Shown: positions 10,383 through 19,403 of the stretch, one piece after another
Layout: each line of letters starts with the position of its first letter
How positions within the stretch are numbered: the first letter of the stretch is position 1
From: a bacterium
Lineage (GTDB): Bacteria; Acidobacteriota; Polarisedimenticolia; Polarisedimenticolales; Polarisedimenticolaceae
Assembly (NCBI GenBank): GCA_024226515.1
Contig: JAAELQ010000030.1
Span: forward strand, 1 to 64,000
Reading direction: 5' to 3'
Length of the DNA stretch: 64,000 bases
Program-made: the position numbers and the translations under genes
The notes under the pieces: generated by a model
Database searches by the model: none
What the model was told of the DNA's origin: nothing
What the model saw: only the letters and a program-made list of their open reading frames with translations

Positions 10383-11444
10383 CTACCTCGGAATCTTGTC
10401 GTACGCCACGAGCAGCGCGCTGATGAAGATGTTGAGCAAGGCCAGCGGGAACAGCCGCTTCCAGCCCAGCGTCATCAACTGATCGTAGCGAAAACGCGGC
10501 AAGGTCCAACGGACCCAGACGAACAGGAACATGAAGAAGCCGACCTTGGCCGCGAAGGCCAGGATCTGCAATGTCCACAGCGACCAGCCCTCGAGCGCCA
10601 CCGGGAAACCCAGGTGATATCCGCCGAGGAACAGCGTCACCGCCATCGCCGACATGGTGATCATCGCGATGTACTCGGCCATGAAGAACATCGAGAACTT
10701 CATCGACGAGTACTCGGTGTGATAGCCGGCGACCAACTCGCTCTCGGCCTCGGGCAGGTCGAACGGCAGTCGGTTCGTCTCGGCGTAGCCGGCGATCATG
10801 AAGATGATGAAACCGAGGAGTTGTCCTCCGCCGAGGGCGTTCCAGTTCCAGAACCAGCCCGCCTGCTGCTCGACGATCAGCGTGGGCCGCAGCGTCCCGC
10901 TGACCAGCAGCACGCCGATCAGCGACAGTCCCAGCGACAGCTCGTAGGAGATCATCTGCGCCGACGAGCGCAGGCCGCCTATCAGCGCATACTTGCTGCG
11001 CGAGGCCCAGCCGGCGCAGACGATGCCGTAGACGCCCAGCGACGTCGCGGCCAGCGCGTACAGCAGGCCGCCGTCGAGGTCCAGAATCACGAGGTCGATC
11101 GTGATCTCGCCGATCTGCACCGTGGGCCCGAACGGGATCACGGCGAAGGCGCACATCGAGGTGATCATCGCGATCGCCGGGGCCAGCACGAACACCGGCT
11201 TGTTGGCGTCGGCCGGGATGACCTCTTCCTTGAAGATGAACTTGATGCCGTCGGCGATCGGCTGCAGCAGCCCGGCCGGACCCACACGGTTGGGACCCAC
11301 GCGGAACTGGATGATCGCCGACCCGCGGCGCTCGACCCAGGTCATCGCGGCCACCGAGACCATCAGCACCTGCGTCACGATGAAGACTTCGAGGAACTGC
11401 AAGACGAACGGCTTGGTGAGCAGGGCCAGCAGTTTTTCCGTCAT
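10383..11444 (-). CDS. nuoH: NADH-quinone oxidoreductase subunit H
   Basis: A 353-residue membrane subunit forming the quinone-chamber entry of complex I. Signatures: TWVERRGSAIIQFRVGPNRV near the N-terminus, and TNRLPFDLPEAESELVAGYH, the conserved acidic loop near the quinone cavity. The start is ATG 11444, overlapping the nuoG stop by ATGA; the same frame is open further upstream but only as a nuoG shadow. It is followed by nuoJ after 4 bp, with no nuoI. Confidence 0.96.
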   Translation of the reverse strand: MTEKLLALLTKPFVLQFLEVFIVTQVLMVSVAAMTWVERRGSAIIQFRVGPNRVGPAGLLQPIADGIKFIFKEEVIPADANKPVFVLAPAIAMITSMCAFAVIPFGPTVQIGEITIDLVILDLDGGLLYALAATSLGVYGIVCAGWASRSKYALIGGLRSSAQMISYELSLGLSLIGVLLVSGTLRPTLIVEQQAGWFWNWNALGGGQLLGFIIFMIAGYAETNRLPFDLPEAESELVAGYHTEYSSMKFSMFFMAEYIAMITMSAMAVTLFLGGYHLGFPVALEGWSLWTLQILAFAAKVGFFMFLFVWVRWTLPRFRYDQLMTLGWKRLFPLALLNIFISALLVAYDKIPR

Positions 11445-13045
11445 TTCGCCGTCCCCGCCGCTGCGCCGCTCGCCGCGCCCAGCAATCCGATGCTCTCCTC
11501 GGTCATGCCCTCGAAGTGCGGCACTCCGGAGGCCAGCGCGGCCAGCACGTCGATCTCCGACGACCAGCCCTCGGACTCGAAGCCGGCAGCCTCGATGATC
11601 TCGGCCACGACGCGCCACGCCGGACGGCCCTCGCCGCGACTTCGATGCGCGCGGCGGACACGCTGCACGCGACCCTCGAAGTTGACGATCGTGCCGTTCT
11701 CTTCGGCCCAGGCGCACGCCGGCAGCACCACCGAGGCGCCCTTCGCCGCTTCGTCGCGGAACGAGCCGATGTACAGCACCTGCTTCAGCATCGAGGTCAG
11801 CGACTCGTCGACGCCGGGCGTGTCATCGGCGTCGAGCGGGTCACCGACGACCAGCAGCACGTCGATCTCACCGCCCGCGATGGCGTCACGAACGCCTTGT
11901 TCCCAGGCGTTGCCCAGGATCCACTGGGCGCCCTGCGAGTTCGCGCCCTTGTCGGCCAGCACCAGCAGCTCGTCGTCCGCGCCCTCGATCAGGCTGCGGA
12001 TACCGACGCGCACTCCGCCGAGCGCGCCGAACAGCTGACTCAGTGCATAGTACGTCTCGTTGGTCAGGCGCGGCGAGAGGATCGCCGCCGCGCGGCCGGC
12101 CTCGGCCGACGAGTGCAACGCCTCGGCCGCCTGCTTCACCGCGTCGTCCCACTCGACCTCGGTGCCTTCCGGAACCTCGGCGGCGGTCAGCCGCTCGCCG
12201 GCCTGCAGACGCAGGTACGACAGGCGGCCCGCGTCGCACATCCAGTGGCCGTTGACCTCTTCGTTGACCCGCGGAACGAGGCGCTTGATCCGATCGTCGA
12301 GCTGGCCGGTCGTCGTCATCAGCTCTTGCTGCTTACCGACGGCGACGACGACATTGCAGCCGCGCGAACAGCCGGCGCAGATCGACGGCGTGTTCTTGAG
12401 GTACCACACGCGGTTGGTGAAGCGGAGTTCTTTCAGTGTCAGCGCACCCACCGGACAGATGTCGACGACGTTGCCCGAGTACTCGTTGGCCAGCGGACGG
12501 CCCGGCGAGATGCCGATCATCGAGCGCTCGCCGCGCTGGAAGAACGCCAGCTCGCTCGTCTGCGTCACCTCGTCGCAGAAGCGCACGCAACGGCTGCACT
12601 GGATGCAGCGCTCCTGGTCCAGCATCACGTGCGGTCCGATGTCGACGGCCTTGTTCAACGCCAGCTTCTTCTCGGTGAAGCGGCTGACGCCCGAGCCGTA
12701 GGACACCGCGTAGTCCTGCAGCTTGCACTCGCCGGCCTGATCGCAGATCGGGCAGTCCAGCGGGTGGTTGATCAGCAGGAACTCCATCACCGACGTCTGC
12801 GCTTCCTTCACACGGTCGTTCTTCGTATTGACGACCATGCCGTCGGTCACGGGTGTCTGGCAACCGATGACGAGCTTCGGCGCCTTCTCGACCTCGACGA
12901 GGCACATGCGGCAGTTGCCCGCGATGGACAGACCGGGGTGGTAGCAGTAGTGCGGGATCTCGCGGCCGACGGACATCGCGGCCTGCAGGATCGTCTGCCC
13001 CTCCGGGACCTCGATCTCGTGTCCGTCTATGGTGACTTTCGGCAT
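11441..13045 (-). CDS. nuoG: NADH-quinone oxidoreductase subunit G, short form
   Basis: A 534-residue iron-sulfur subunit. Visible in order: the N-terminal ferredoxin-type [2Fe-2S] site (CYHPG, CRMC, GCQTPV; about residues 34-65), the histidine-liganded [4Fe-4S] site (HPLDCPICDQAGECKLQ), a further four-cysteine site (CIQCSRCVRFC with a downstream DICPVGAL) and a CAGCSRGCNVVV motif opening the molybdopterin-like domain. That last domain is cut short: NuoG proteins are commonly 680-900 residues. The electron path is intact; only the non-catalytic C-terminal part is reduced. It starts 18 bp after the nuoF stop. Confidence 0.94.
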   Translation of the reverse strand: MPKVTIDGHEIEVPEGQTILQAAMSVGREIPHYCYHPGLSIAGNCRMCLVEVEKAPKLVIGCQTPVTDGMVVNTKNDRVKEAQTSVMEFLLINHPLDCPICDQAGECKLQDYAVSYGSGVSRFTEKKLALNKAVDIGPHVMLDQERCIQCSRCVRFCDEVTQTSELAFFQRGERSMIGISPGRPLANEYSGNVVDICPVGALTLKELRFTNRVWYLKNTPSICAGCSRGCNVVVAVGKQQELMTTTGQLDDRIKRLVPRVNEEVNGHWMCDAGRLSYLRLQAGERLTAAEVPEGTEVEWDDAVKQAAEALHSSAEAGRAAAILSPRLTNETYYALSQLFGALGGVRVGIRSLIEGADDELLVLADKGANSQGAQWILGNAWEQGVRDAIAGGEIDVLLVVGDPLDADDTPGVDESLTSMLKQVLYIGSFRDEAAKGASVVLPACAWAEENGTIVNFEGRVQRVRRAHRSRGEGRPAWRVVAEIIEAAGFESEGWSSEIDVLAALASGVPHFEGMTEESIGLLGAASGAAAGTAK

Positions 13046-13063
13046 TCGGTTCTACCTACCCCG

Positions 13064-14356
13064 TCACGTGCACGACTCGGCCACGCCGAGAATCGTGCAC
13101 GCGCCCGCGTCCACGTGCGCCTGGAACTCCGGACGGAACTTCTTGACGAACGACTGCACCGGCCACGCGGCGGCGTCGCCGAGGGCACAGATCGTGTTGC
13201 CCTCGATGTTGTCCGCGATCGAGACCAGTAGATCGACATCCTCGTTGCGACCCGCGCCGCTCTCGACGCGCGCCAGGATGCTCGCGAGCCAGCCCGTGCC
13301 CTGACGGCACGGAGTGCACTGGCCACAGGACTCGTGCGAATAGAAATGCGAGATGCGGTGCAACGCCTTGACCATGCAGGTCGAGCTGTCCAGCACCATG
13401 CACCCGGCCGAGCCGAGGCCCGTGCCGGCCGTCTGCAGCGAGTCGAAGTCGAGGTTGACGTTGCACTGCTCGGCGGTCAACACGGGCACCGACGAACCGC
13501 CGGGGATGCACGCCTTCAGCGGCCGGTCGTCGTGCAGCATGCCGCCGCCCAGATCGTTGATCAGGTCCATCAGCGGCAGGCCCATCGCGGCCTCGTAGAC
13601 GCCGGGCCGCTTCACGTGGCCGCTGAGGCAGAACAGTTTCGGGCCCGTGTTGCGCTCGTCCGGTCCGATGCCGGCGAACCACTCGGGGCCACGTTCGAGG
13701 ATGAACGGCACGCAGGCCAGCGTCTCGACGTTGTTGATCGTCGTGGGCATGCCCCACGCGCCCGACTGCGCGGGAAACGGCGGTTTGACACGGGGCCAGC
13801 CGCGCTCGCCCTCGAGCGAGGTCATCAGCGCCGTCTCCTCGCCGCAGATGTAGGCGCCGGCGCCCATGTGGACCACGACGTCGCAATCCCAGCCGCTGCC
13901 GAGGATGTTCTTGCCGGCGTAGCCCTTGTCGTAGGCCTCGGCGACGGCGCGTTGCATCACCTTGCCGGGGTAGACGAACTCGCCACGGATGTAGATGTAG
14001 CAAGCGTCGGCCCGCATGGCGTACGCGCCGAGCAGGCAACCCTCGATGACGAGGTGCGGATCGCGCTCCATCAACAGACGATCCTTGAACGTCCCGGGCT
14101 CGGACTCGTCGGCGTTGCACAGCAGGTAGTGCGGCTTGTTCTTTTCCTTGGGCATGAAGGACCACTTCAGGCCCGTCGGAAAGCCCGCGCCGCCGCGGCC
14201 GCGCAGACCGGACTTCTTCACCGCCTCGATGACGTCGGCCGGCGCGGTGCCTCCGAGCGTCTTGCGCAGGGCCTGGTATCCACCGCCCTGCTCGTAGACG
14301 GCGAGCGTCTCGCAGCCTTCCTTGTGGATGTTGCGCGTGAGGATCTTCTCGTCCAT
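13064..14356 (-). CDS. nuoF: NADH-quinone oxidoreductase subunit F
   Basis: A 430-residue NADH-binding subunit carrying FMN and the N3 [4Fe-4S] cluster. Signatures: the glycine-rich GLRGRGGAGFPTGLKW (NADH/FMN site, about residues 48-64), CNADESEPGTFKDR, and the cluster motif ESCGQCTPCRQG near residue 345. The start is ATG 14356, which shares one base with the nuoE stop (TGATG). The frame is open upstream but the family begins here (MDEKILTRNI). Confidence 0.96.
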   Translation of the reverse strand: MDEKILTRNIHKEGCETLAVYEQGGGYQALRKTLGGTAPADVIEAVKKSGLRGRGGAGFPTGLKWSFMPKEKNKPHYLLCNADESEPGTFKDRLLMERDPHLVIEGCLLGAYAMRADACYIYIRGEFVYPGKVMQRAVAEAYDKGYAGKNILGSGWDCDVVVHMGAGAYICGEETALMTSLEGERGWPRVKPPFPAQSGAWGMPTTINNVETLACVPFILERGPEWFAGIGPDERNTGPKLFCLSGHVKRPGVYEAAMGLPLMDLINDLGGGMLHDDRPLKACIPGGSSVPVLTAEQCNVNLDFDSLQTAGTGLGSAGCMVLDSSTCMVKALHRISHFYSHESCGQCTPCRQGTGWLASILARVESGAGRNEDVDLLVSIADNIEGNTICALGDAAAWPVQSFVKKFRPEFQAHVDAGACTILGVAESCT

Positions 14357-14820
14357 CAGGGGAGACCGTCCAGCAGTTGATCCACGGCGTCGTGGGTCAG
14401 ATCTTCGTGAAAGTCGTCGTTGAGCTGCAGCATCGGCGCCGTGCCGCACGAGCCGAGACACTCGACGCGCACCAGCGAGAATCTGCCGTCCTCGCTAACC
14501 TCGCCCGGCTTGATCCCCAGCTTGCTCTGGAGGTGATCCACCAGCTCGTCCGATCCACGCAGCATGCAGGAGAGCGTGGTGCAGACCTGGACGTGGTACT
14601 TCCCCATCGGCCGCTGCTTGTACATCGTGTAGAAGCTGACGACACCGTGAACCTGCGACGCGCTCGTGCCCAGTCGCTCGGCGATCCACACTTCGACCTC
14701 GGTGTCGATCCAGCCCTTCGCGCGCTGGGCTTCCCACAGCACGGGCAGCAACGCACCGCGCGGCTCGGGGTACTTCGCGACCAGCTCGTCGACCCGCTTT
14801 TCGAACTCTGGACCAAACAT
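14356..14820 (-). CDS. nuoE: NADH-quinone oxidoreductase subunit E
   Basis: A 154-residue thioredoxin-fold subunit that binds the [2Fe-2S] cluster N1a. The four cysteine ligands appear as CTTLSC and CLGSCG. The N-terminal helical part (AKYPEPRGALLPVLWEAQ) and VVSFYTMYKQRPMGKY are typical. Gene order nuoD-nuoE-nuoF with tight spacing is standard. Confidence 0.96.
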   Translation of the reverse strand: MFGPEFEKRVDELVAKYPEPRGALLPVLWEAQRAKGWIDTEVEVWIAERLGTSASQVHGVVSFYTMYKQRPMGKYHVQVCTTLSCMLRGSDELVDHLQSKLGIKPGEVSEDGRFSLVRVECLGSCGTAPMLQLNDDFHEDLTHDAVDQLLDGLP

Positions 14821-14837
14821 CGATCTGCGTCCTTAAC

Positions 14838-16034
14838 TTATCGGTCGACCTCGCCCATAACGGGATCGAGGCTGGCGATGTTGGCGATGACATCGGCGAT
14901 CAGGCCACCCTCGACCAGATGCGGCAGGGTGGCGATGTTGTTGAAGCTCGGCGAGCGGATGCGCAGGCGGTACGGCGATTTCCCCCCCTGCGAGATGATG
15001 TAGAAACCGAGCTCGCCCTTGGGCACCTCGGTCGCGTGGTACACCTCGCCGGCCGGACAATCGAAGCCCTCGGTGACGATCATGAACTGATGGATCAGCT
15101 CTTCCATGCTCGTCAGGACTTTCTTCTTCGGCGGCAGGAAGATCTTCGGGTCGTCGACGCTGACCGGACCGTCGGGCAGATTGTCCAGCGCTTGCTGGAG
15201 AATTCGCGCCGACTGGCGCATCTCTTCCAGGCGCACGAGGTAGCGGTCGTAGATATCCCCCTCGGTACCGGTCGGGATCTCGAACTCGTAGTTCTCGTAG
15301 CCCGAATACGGCCGCGCCTTGCGTATGTCGTATTCCTTGCCCGCCGCGCGCAGCGCCGGACCGGTCATGCCGTACGAGACCGCGTCCGCCTCCGAGATCG
15401 CGCCGACGCCCTGCGTGCGCTGCATCCAGATCGTGTTGCCGGTCAGCAGCGACTCGTACGCGTCGATGCGGCCGGGCATCGCGTCGGCGAACTCACGCAG
15501 CCGGCCGAGCCACTCGGGAGTGACGTCGTGCATCACGCCGCCGACGCGGCTGAACGAGGTGGTCAACCGCGCGCCCGTCAGGTCCTCGACGAGGTCGTAG
15601 TGCCACTCGCGATCCTTGAACGTGTGGAAGAAGACGGTAGCCGCGCCCAGATCCAGTGCGTGGGTCCCCAGCCACAGCATGTGCGAGCCCAGTCGCGCCA
15701 GCTCGCAACAGATGACGCGGATCATCGCGCAGCGCGCAGGGACCTCGACGTCCAGCAGGCTCTCGACCGCGAGCGCGAAGCCCATGTTGGCGGCCAGCGG
15801 GCTGAGGTAGTCCATCCGATCGGTGTAGGGGATGAACTGCAGATACGTCCGGTTCTCGGCGATCTTCTCCATGCCGCGGTGCAGGTAGCCCAGGTGCGGC
15901 ACGCACTTCTCGACCGTCTCGCCCTCGAGCTTCAGCACCAGCCGCAACACGCCGTGCGTCGCGGGGTGCGAGGGCCCCATGTTGACGGTGACGATGTCGG
16001 GGTTTTCCGCCGATCGCTCGAACGTGTGGTCCAT
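14838..16034 (-). CDS. nuoD: NADH-quinone oxidoreductase subunit D
   Basis: A 398-residue 49-kDa-type subunit lining the quinone site. Signatures: NMGPSHPATHGVLRLVLKLE at the N-terminus (quinone-site histidine loop), PHLGYLHRGMEKIAE, and the C-terminal GELGFYIISQGGKSPYRL with IRSPSF. It is a separate protein, not fused to NuoC. It starts 9 bp after the nuoC stop. Confidence 0.97.
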   Translation of the reverse strand: MDHTFERSAENPDIVTVNMGPSHPATHGVLRLVLKLEGETVEKCVPHLGYLHRGMEKIAENRTYLQFIPYTDRMDYLSPLAANMGFALAVESLLDVEVPARCAMIRVICCELARLGSHMLWLGTHALDLGAATVFFHTFKDREWHYDLVEDLTGARLTTSFSRVGGVMHDVTPEWLGRLREFADAMPGRIDAYESLLTGNTIWMQRTQGVGAISEADAVSYGMTGPALRAAGKEYDIRKARPYSGYENYEFEIPTGTEGDIYDRYLVRLEEMRQSARILQQALDNLPDGPVSVDDPKIFLPPKKKVLTSMEELIHQFMIVTEGFDCPAGEVYHATEVPKGELGFYIISQGGKSPYRLRIRSPSFNNIATLPHLVEGGLIADVIANIASLDPVMGEVDR

Positions 16035-16043
16035 CGCCTTCTT

Positions 16044-16502
16044 CTATCCGCGGTACAGCGGGAATTCTTTGCGCAACGGGAAGTCGGTGTAGTCGTCGGG
16101 CATCAGGATGCGGCGCAGGTCGGGATGCCCTTCGAAGCGGATGCCGAACATGTCGTACGTCTCGCGCTCGTTCCACGCGGCCGAGAGCCACAGTCCGGTC
16201 AACGAGGGGACGGGTCCCTTGTCGGCCGCCGGCGTCTTGACCCGCAGCCGGTCGTTTCGCGCGTAGCTGCACAGGTGGTAGACGACCTGCATCGGCGACT
16301 CTTGTTCCGGCCAGTGCACGGCGGTGACGTCGACGAGGTAGTCGAACTGCGTCGACTCGTCGTCGCGCAACCACGCGCAGACCTCGAGCACGTGATCCGT
16401 CTCGAGCTCGACCCAGTGCTGCCCGCACTCCGATCCGTGCGAGCGCACGGCATCGGGGAACTTCTCCCGGACCAGCTCCGCCGCCCTGGCGCCGTCCTCC
16501 AC
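16044..16502 (-). CDS. nuoC: NADH-quinone oxidoreductase subunit C
   Basis: A 152-residue 30-kDa-type subunit. It carries FDYLVDVTAVHWPE and the C-terminal signature NERETYDMFGIRFEGHPDLR followed by RILMPDDYTDFPLRKEFPL. It starts at GTG 16502; GGGAG just inside the end of nuoA serves as ribosome binding site. It follows nuoA after 4 bp. nuoB, normally between nuoA and nuoC, is not present and is not fused to either neighbour. Confidence 0.95.
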   Translation of the reverse strand: MEDGARAAELVREKFPDAVRSHGSECGQHWVELETDHVLEVCAWLRDDESTQFDYLVDVTAVHWPEQESPMQVVYHLCSYARNDRLRVKTPAADKGPVPSLTGLWLSAAWNERETYDMFGIRFEGHPDLRRILMPDDYTDFPLRKEFPLYRG

Positions 16503-16506
16503 GGTG

Positions 16507-16875
16507 CTACTCCCAGTCCAGCGCGCCGCGCTTCCACACGTACGCGAAGCCGGCGACCAGGATGCCGAGGAACACCGCCATCTCGCCCAGCACGAACAGC
16601 TTGTTCGCAGCGAACGTCTTGAACGTTACGGCCCATGGAAAGAGGAAGGCCGCCTCGATGTCGAACAGGATGAACAGCATGGCGACGAGGTAGAAGTGGA
16701 TCGAGAAACGGTGCTTCTCGACGCGCTCGTAGGGCGCCATCCCGCATTCGTACGGCGACCTGTCGACTGGAGAGCGGCGTACGCGGCCGAAGATGTGCGT
16801 GATCACCAGCAACCCGCCGGCCATGCCGCTGGCGGTCAGAATGGTCATCAGCACAGTGAGTCGGCTGTCGGACAC
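16507..16875 (-). CDS. nuoA: NADH-quinone oxidoreductase subunit A
   Basis: A 122-residue protein with three membrane helices and the NuoA signatures SPYECGMAPYE and HFYLVAMLFILFDIEAAFLF, including the acidic residues of the helix (FDIEAAF). It starts at GTG 16875 behind GGAGGGG. It is the first gene of the nuo operon and lies immediately downstream of the terminator that ends the Ton-system operon. No convincing promoter was identified in the roughly 40 bp between them. Confidence 0.95.
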   Translation of the reverse strand: MSDSRLTVLMTILTASGMAGGLLVITHIFGRVRRSPVDRSPYECGMAPYERVEKHRFSIHFYLVAMLFILFDIEAAFLFPWAVTFKTFAANKLFVLGEMAVFLGILVAGFAYVWKRGALDWE

Positions 16876-16914
16876 GCGCCCCTCCTAACCCGTCCGGAAG
16901 GGGGTTACGATAGC

Positions 16915-16938
16915 AAAAAAGGGAGGCCGAGGCCTCCC
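16915..16938 (-). terminator. Intrinsic terminator between Ton and nuo operons
   Basis: On the minus strand a perfect 8-bp stem (GGGAGGCC/GGCCTCCC, 2-nt centre, 16921-16938) is followed directly by six Ts (16915-16920 read in reverse). It ends the exbB-exbD-exbD-tonB-TPR operon 38 bp after its last stop codon and sits about 40 bp before nuoA. It is the clearest Rho-independent terminator in the window. Confidence 0.85.
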
Positions 16939-16976
16939 TTTCGGACGTTTTCGAGGGGGATCGCGGGGTCGGCCCG

Positions 16977-18164
16977 CTAGTCGTCACGCTCGCGCTTTTT
17001 CTTCCACTCTTCCGTCTTGGCCAGCTCTTCCTGGTACTCCTGCTCGGCCTTCTTGATCGCGGCGTCCTCGGCCACCCGCTCGGCCTCGATCTCGGCGTTC
17101 TCGGCCTCGATCTCCAGGTTCTGGTTGCACGTGTCGATCAGCTTCTGCACCGAGTTGGAGGGCTTGATCTCCATCGCCTTCTGGTAGGCCGCGACGGCCT
17201 CGGGCAAGCGCTTCTGCTTCTGCAGGGCGAAGCCCAGGCTCTCGTGCATCACCGCCATCCGCGGGGCGCAGTTGGTGCCGTCCCGCAGGGCCCTTTCTGC
17301 GTCGGTCCACTTCTTCTGCGCGATGTAGACCTTGCCCAGGTTGGCCATGGAATAGCAGTAGTCGGGCTTCTGCTCGAGCACCCGGGTGAAGGCCTGCTCG
17401 GCCTTGGGGTAGTTCTTGCCGCCCAGGGCCGCCCGGCCGACGAGGTTGCTCGACTCGAAGTTGGTGGGCTTGAGTTTCTGGTACTTCTCGGCGTAACCCA
17501 GCGCCTGACCGTACAGATCGACCTTGCCCGGGCCCTTCGGCGCCTCGGCGCCGCGGTCCATCAGGGCGTTGGTCAGCATGCGCAGCGTCGCGTCGTTATT
17601 GGGCGCGGACGCGAGCGATTCCTTCAGCAGCGGGATCGCCTTGTCGTGATGACCCAGGTTGAAGTACGACACCGCGAGGCGATCGACCACGTCGGCGGTC
17701 TTGCGCACCGCCTTGGCCTTCTCGAGATCCTCGATCGCGTCGCCCCATTTCTCGAGTGCGGCGTAGGAAACGCCACGCAGCTTGAACAGGTTGTACTTGT
17801 GAGCGTCCGCGGCCAGCGGCTCGGCCGTGCGTAGAGCGCCCACGGCCTGCGAGTACTTTTTCATCTTGTAGTACGTCGTGGCCAGTCCGTAGTGGTACTC
17901 GAAGCGCTCGCCGTTCAGCTCGATCGCCTTCTGGAAATTCGACTCGGAGTCCTGCAGCTTCCCCATCTGGAGGAAACACTGCGCGAGCATGAAGTAGCCC
18001 GAGTCGTATTCGGGCGCCTGGTCGACGAGGGCCTGGAACTCGGCCGCGGCCTCGACGTACTTGCCCGCCTTGAAGTTGCTCATCGCTTCCTGAAAATCGG
18101 CCGACGCGGCCGTCGCCGCGAGCAACGCGACGATCAGGACAGCGAAGACATGCTTGGGCTTCAT
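16977..18164 (-). CDS. Exported TPR protein of the Ton operon
   Basis: A 395-residue protein with a signal peptide (about residues 1-22, ending AASADF). Tandem tetratricopeptide repeats cover most of residues 25-320 (FKAGKYVEAAAEFQALVDQ, YHYGLATTYYKMKKYSQAVG, YNLGHHDKAIPLLKES-like units). The C-terminal 60 residues are a highly charged helix or coiled coil (EIEAENAEIEAERVAEDAA). ATG 18164 is preceded by GAGGAG; the longer frame is not needed. It is the last gene of the exbB/exbD/tonB operon and probably acts in the periplasm as an adaptor to the Ton complex, though no partner can be read from sequence. Confidence 0.82.
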   Translation of the reverse strand: MKPKHVFAVLIVALLAATAASADFQEAMSNFKAGKYVEAAAEFQALVDQAPEYDSGYFMLAQCFLQMGKLQDSESNFQKAIELNGERFEYHYGLATTYYKMKKYSQAVGALRTAEPLAADAHKYNLFKLRGVSYAALEKWGDAIEDLEKAKAVRKTADVVDRLAVSYFNLGHHDKAIPLLKESLASAPNNDATLRMLTNALMDRGAEAPKGPGKVDLYGQALGYAEKYQKLKPTNFESSNLVGRAALGGKNYPKAEQAFTRVLEQKPDYCYSMANLGKVYIAQKKWTDAERALRDGTNCAPRMAVMHESLGFALQKQKRLPEAVAAYQKAMEIKPSNSVQKLIDTCNQNLEIEAENAEIEAERVAEDAAIKKAEQEYQEELAKTEEWKKKRERDD

Positions 18165-18189
18165 GTCCGGCTCTCCTCTTCTCGATACA

Positions 18190-18900
18190 TCAATGCAGCT
18201 TGAACTCGACAAAGACCGTGAAGTAGACCTCGACCGGCTTGCCGTTCTGCAGCGCCGGCTTGTAGGCCCACTGCTTCACCGCGTGGATCGCGGACTCTTC
18301 GAACCCCATCCCCGGCCGGTTGGTGCGCAGCACCTCGACGTCTCCCACGCTGCCGTCGGCGTGGATGATCGCCTGCAAGATCACGCTGCCCTCGAGTCGG
18401 GCGACGCGCGCCAGCTCGGGGTATTCGGGGTCGATCTTGCTCTCCGGGATCAGAATCGGGTTGGTCACGTCACCCACGCCGGCCAGCAGCGGACCGCTGG
18501 GCGGCGGCGGCTCGGGTACACCGATCATGATCTCGACGTCCGGCGGAATCGGCTCCGGCTCGATCTCCGGCTCCGGCTCACGGATCGGTTCCGGCTCTTC
18601 CGGCGTCGGATCGGGGATCGGAACTTTCTTGGTCAGCTTCTTGCGCACGACCTTCTTGCGCTGGACCTTGGGTGGCGGCGGGACGTACTTCTTGACGATG
18701 ATCACGTCCTGTCGCTTCTTCTCGGCCTGCGCCTTCTTCATCTCGGGGAAGTTGACCAGCAGCACGACTGCGTGCAGAACGAGTGCCCCGAGAAAGGCGT
18801 AGAAGAAGAAGCCGCCGTCCTTGTGTTCGAGAAGCTGCGCAAAGGCGGTATCTTCCGCCCTTACCCTCTCATCGAGTCGAAGCGTGGATTCTTGAGCCAT
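18190..18900 (-). CDS. tonB: TonB-family energy-transducing protein
   Basis: A 236-residue protein with a cytoplasmic N-terminus of about 28 residues, one membrane helix (FFYAFLGALVLHAVVLLVNF), a proline- and charge-rich periplasmic spacer (KKYVPPPPK, PEEPEPIREPEPEIEPEP) and a C-terminal TonB fold (about residues 150-236, DPEYPELARVARLEGSVILQ ... GFEESAIHAVKQWAYKPAL). It transmits proton-motive force to outer-membrane transporters. The start at 18900 (MAQES) is chosen because GGAG lies 8 nt upstream; an in-frame ATG at 18918 is the alternative. Downstream of two exbD genes in one operon. Confidence 0.9.
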   Translation of the reverse strand: MAQESTLRLDERVRAEDTAFAQLLEHKDGGFFFYAFLGALVLHAVVLLVNFPEMKKAQAEKKRQDVIIVKKYVPPPPKVQRKKVVRKKLTKKVPIPDPTPEEPEPIREPEPEIEPEPIPPDVEIMIGVPEPPPPSGPLLAGVGDVTNPILIPESKIDPEYPELARVARLEGSVILQAIIHADGSVGDVEVLRTNRPGMGFEESAIHAVKQWAYKPALQNGKPVEVYFTVFVEFKLH

Positions 18901-18926
18901 ATCGAAATCTCCGGGCATGCCGCCGG

Positions 18927-19403
18927 TCAGCCTTCACACCGAGTTTCGAACGGATTGACTCCGAACAACTCGATGTACTCGGCGACCTCGGTCTGCGTGG
19001 GGACCGAGATGTTCTTGACCTTGAAGCCGTGTTCCTCGACCGTCGCCACCGCCAGCGCGTCGTAGACGGTGATCATCGCCTGGTACGGCGCGTAGGCGTC
19101 GGTGTACAGGATCACCGGCTTCTCGGCGTCGCGGGTCAGCTTCGGCTGGAGGTAACCGAGAATATCTTCCGGATACATCGGCTTGCAGTCGACGAGCACC
19201 GAGCTGTCCGGGTTGACCTTGATGAAGACCGCTTCTTCCTGCTCCGGGGCCTTGTTGTCCTCGTCCTGGGGCAGCTTGAAGTCCAGACCCTTGGTCGCCG
19301 AGAACACGGCCGTGACCATGAAGAAGATGATCAGCAGGAACGCGATGTCGGCCATCGACGAGGTCGGGATCTCGGGTTCGTGCTCCGGTTTCTTGAGTCT
19401 CAT
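18927..19403 (-). CDS. exbD: ExbD/TolR biopolymer transport protein (second copy)
   Basis: A 158-residue ExbD/TolR protein with one N-terminal membrane helix (SSMADIAFLLIIFFMVTAVF). The aspartate in SMADIAF is the conserved proton-path residue. The periplasmic domain follows (about residues 45-158). Its start shares one base with the stop of the first exbD. With its neighbour it probably forms a mixed ExbD dimer inside the ExbB pentamer. Confidence 0.92.
   Translation of the reverse strand: MRLKKPEHEPEIPTSSMADIAFLLIIFFMVTAVFSATKGLDFKLPQDEDNKAPEQEEAVFIKVNPDSSVLVDCKPMYPEDILGYLQPKLTRDAEKPVILYTDAYAPYQAMITVYDALAVATVEEHGFKVKNISVPTQTEVAEYIELFGVNPFETRCEG

Noticed and set aside
11445-11717. Possible nuoI or longer NuoH from the extended frame
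   Set aside because: This part overlaps nuoG out of frame, lacks the two CxxCxxCxxxC ferredoxin motifs of NuoI, and the NuoH family starts at 11444.
16503-16506. Possible nuoB fused to or hidden within nuoA or nuoC
   Set aside because: Only 4 bp separate the two genes, both have normal lengths, and no cysteine pattern of NuoB occurs in any frame nearby.
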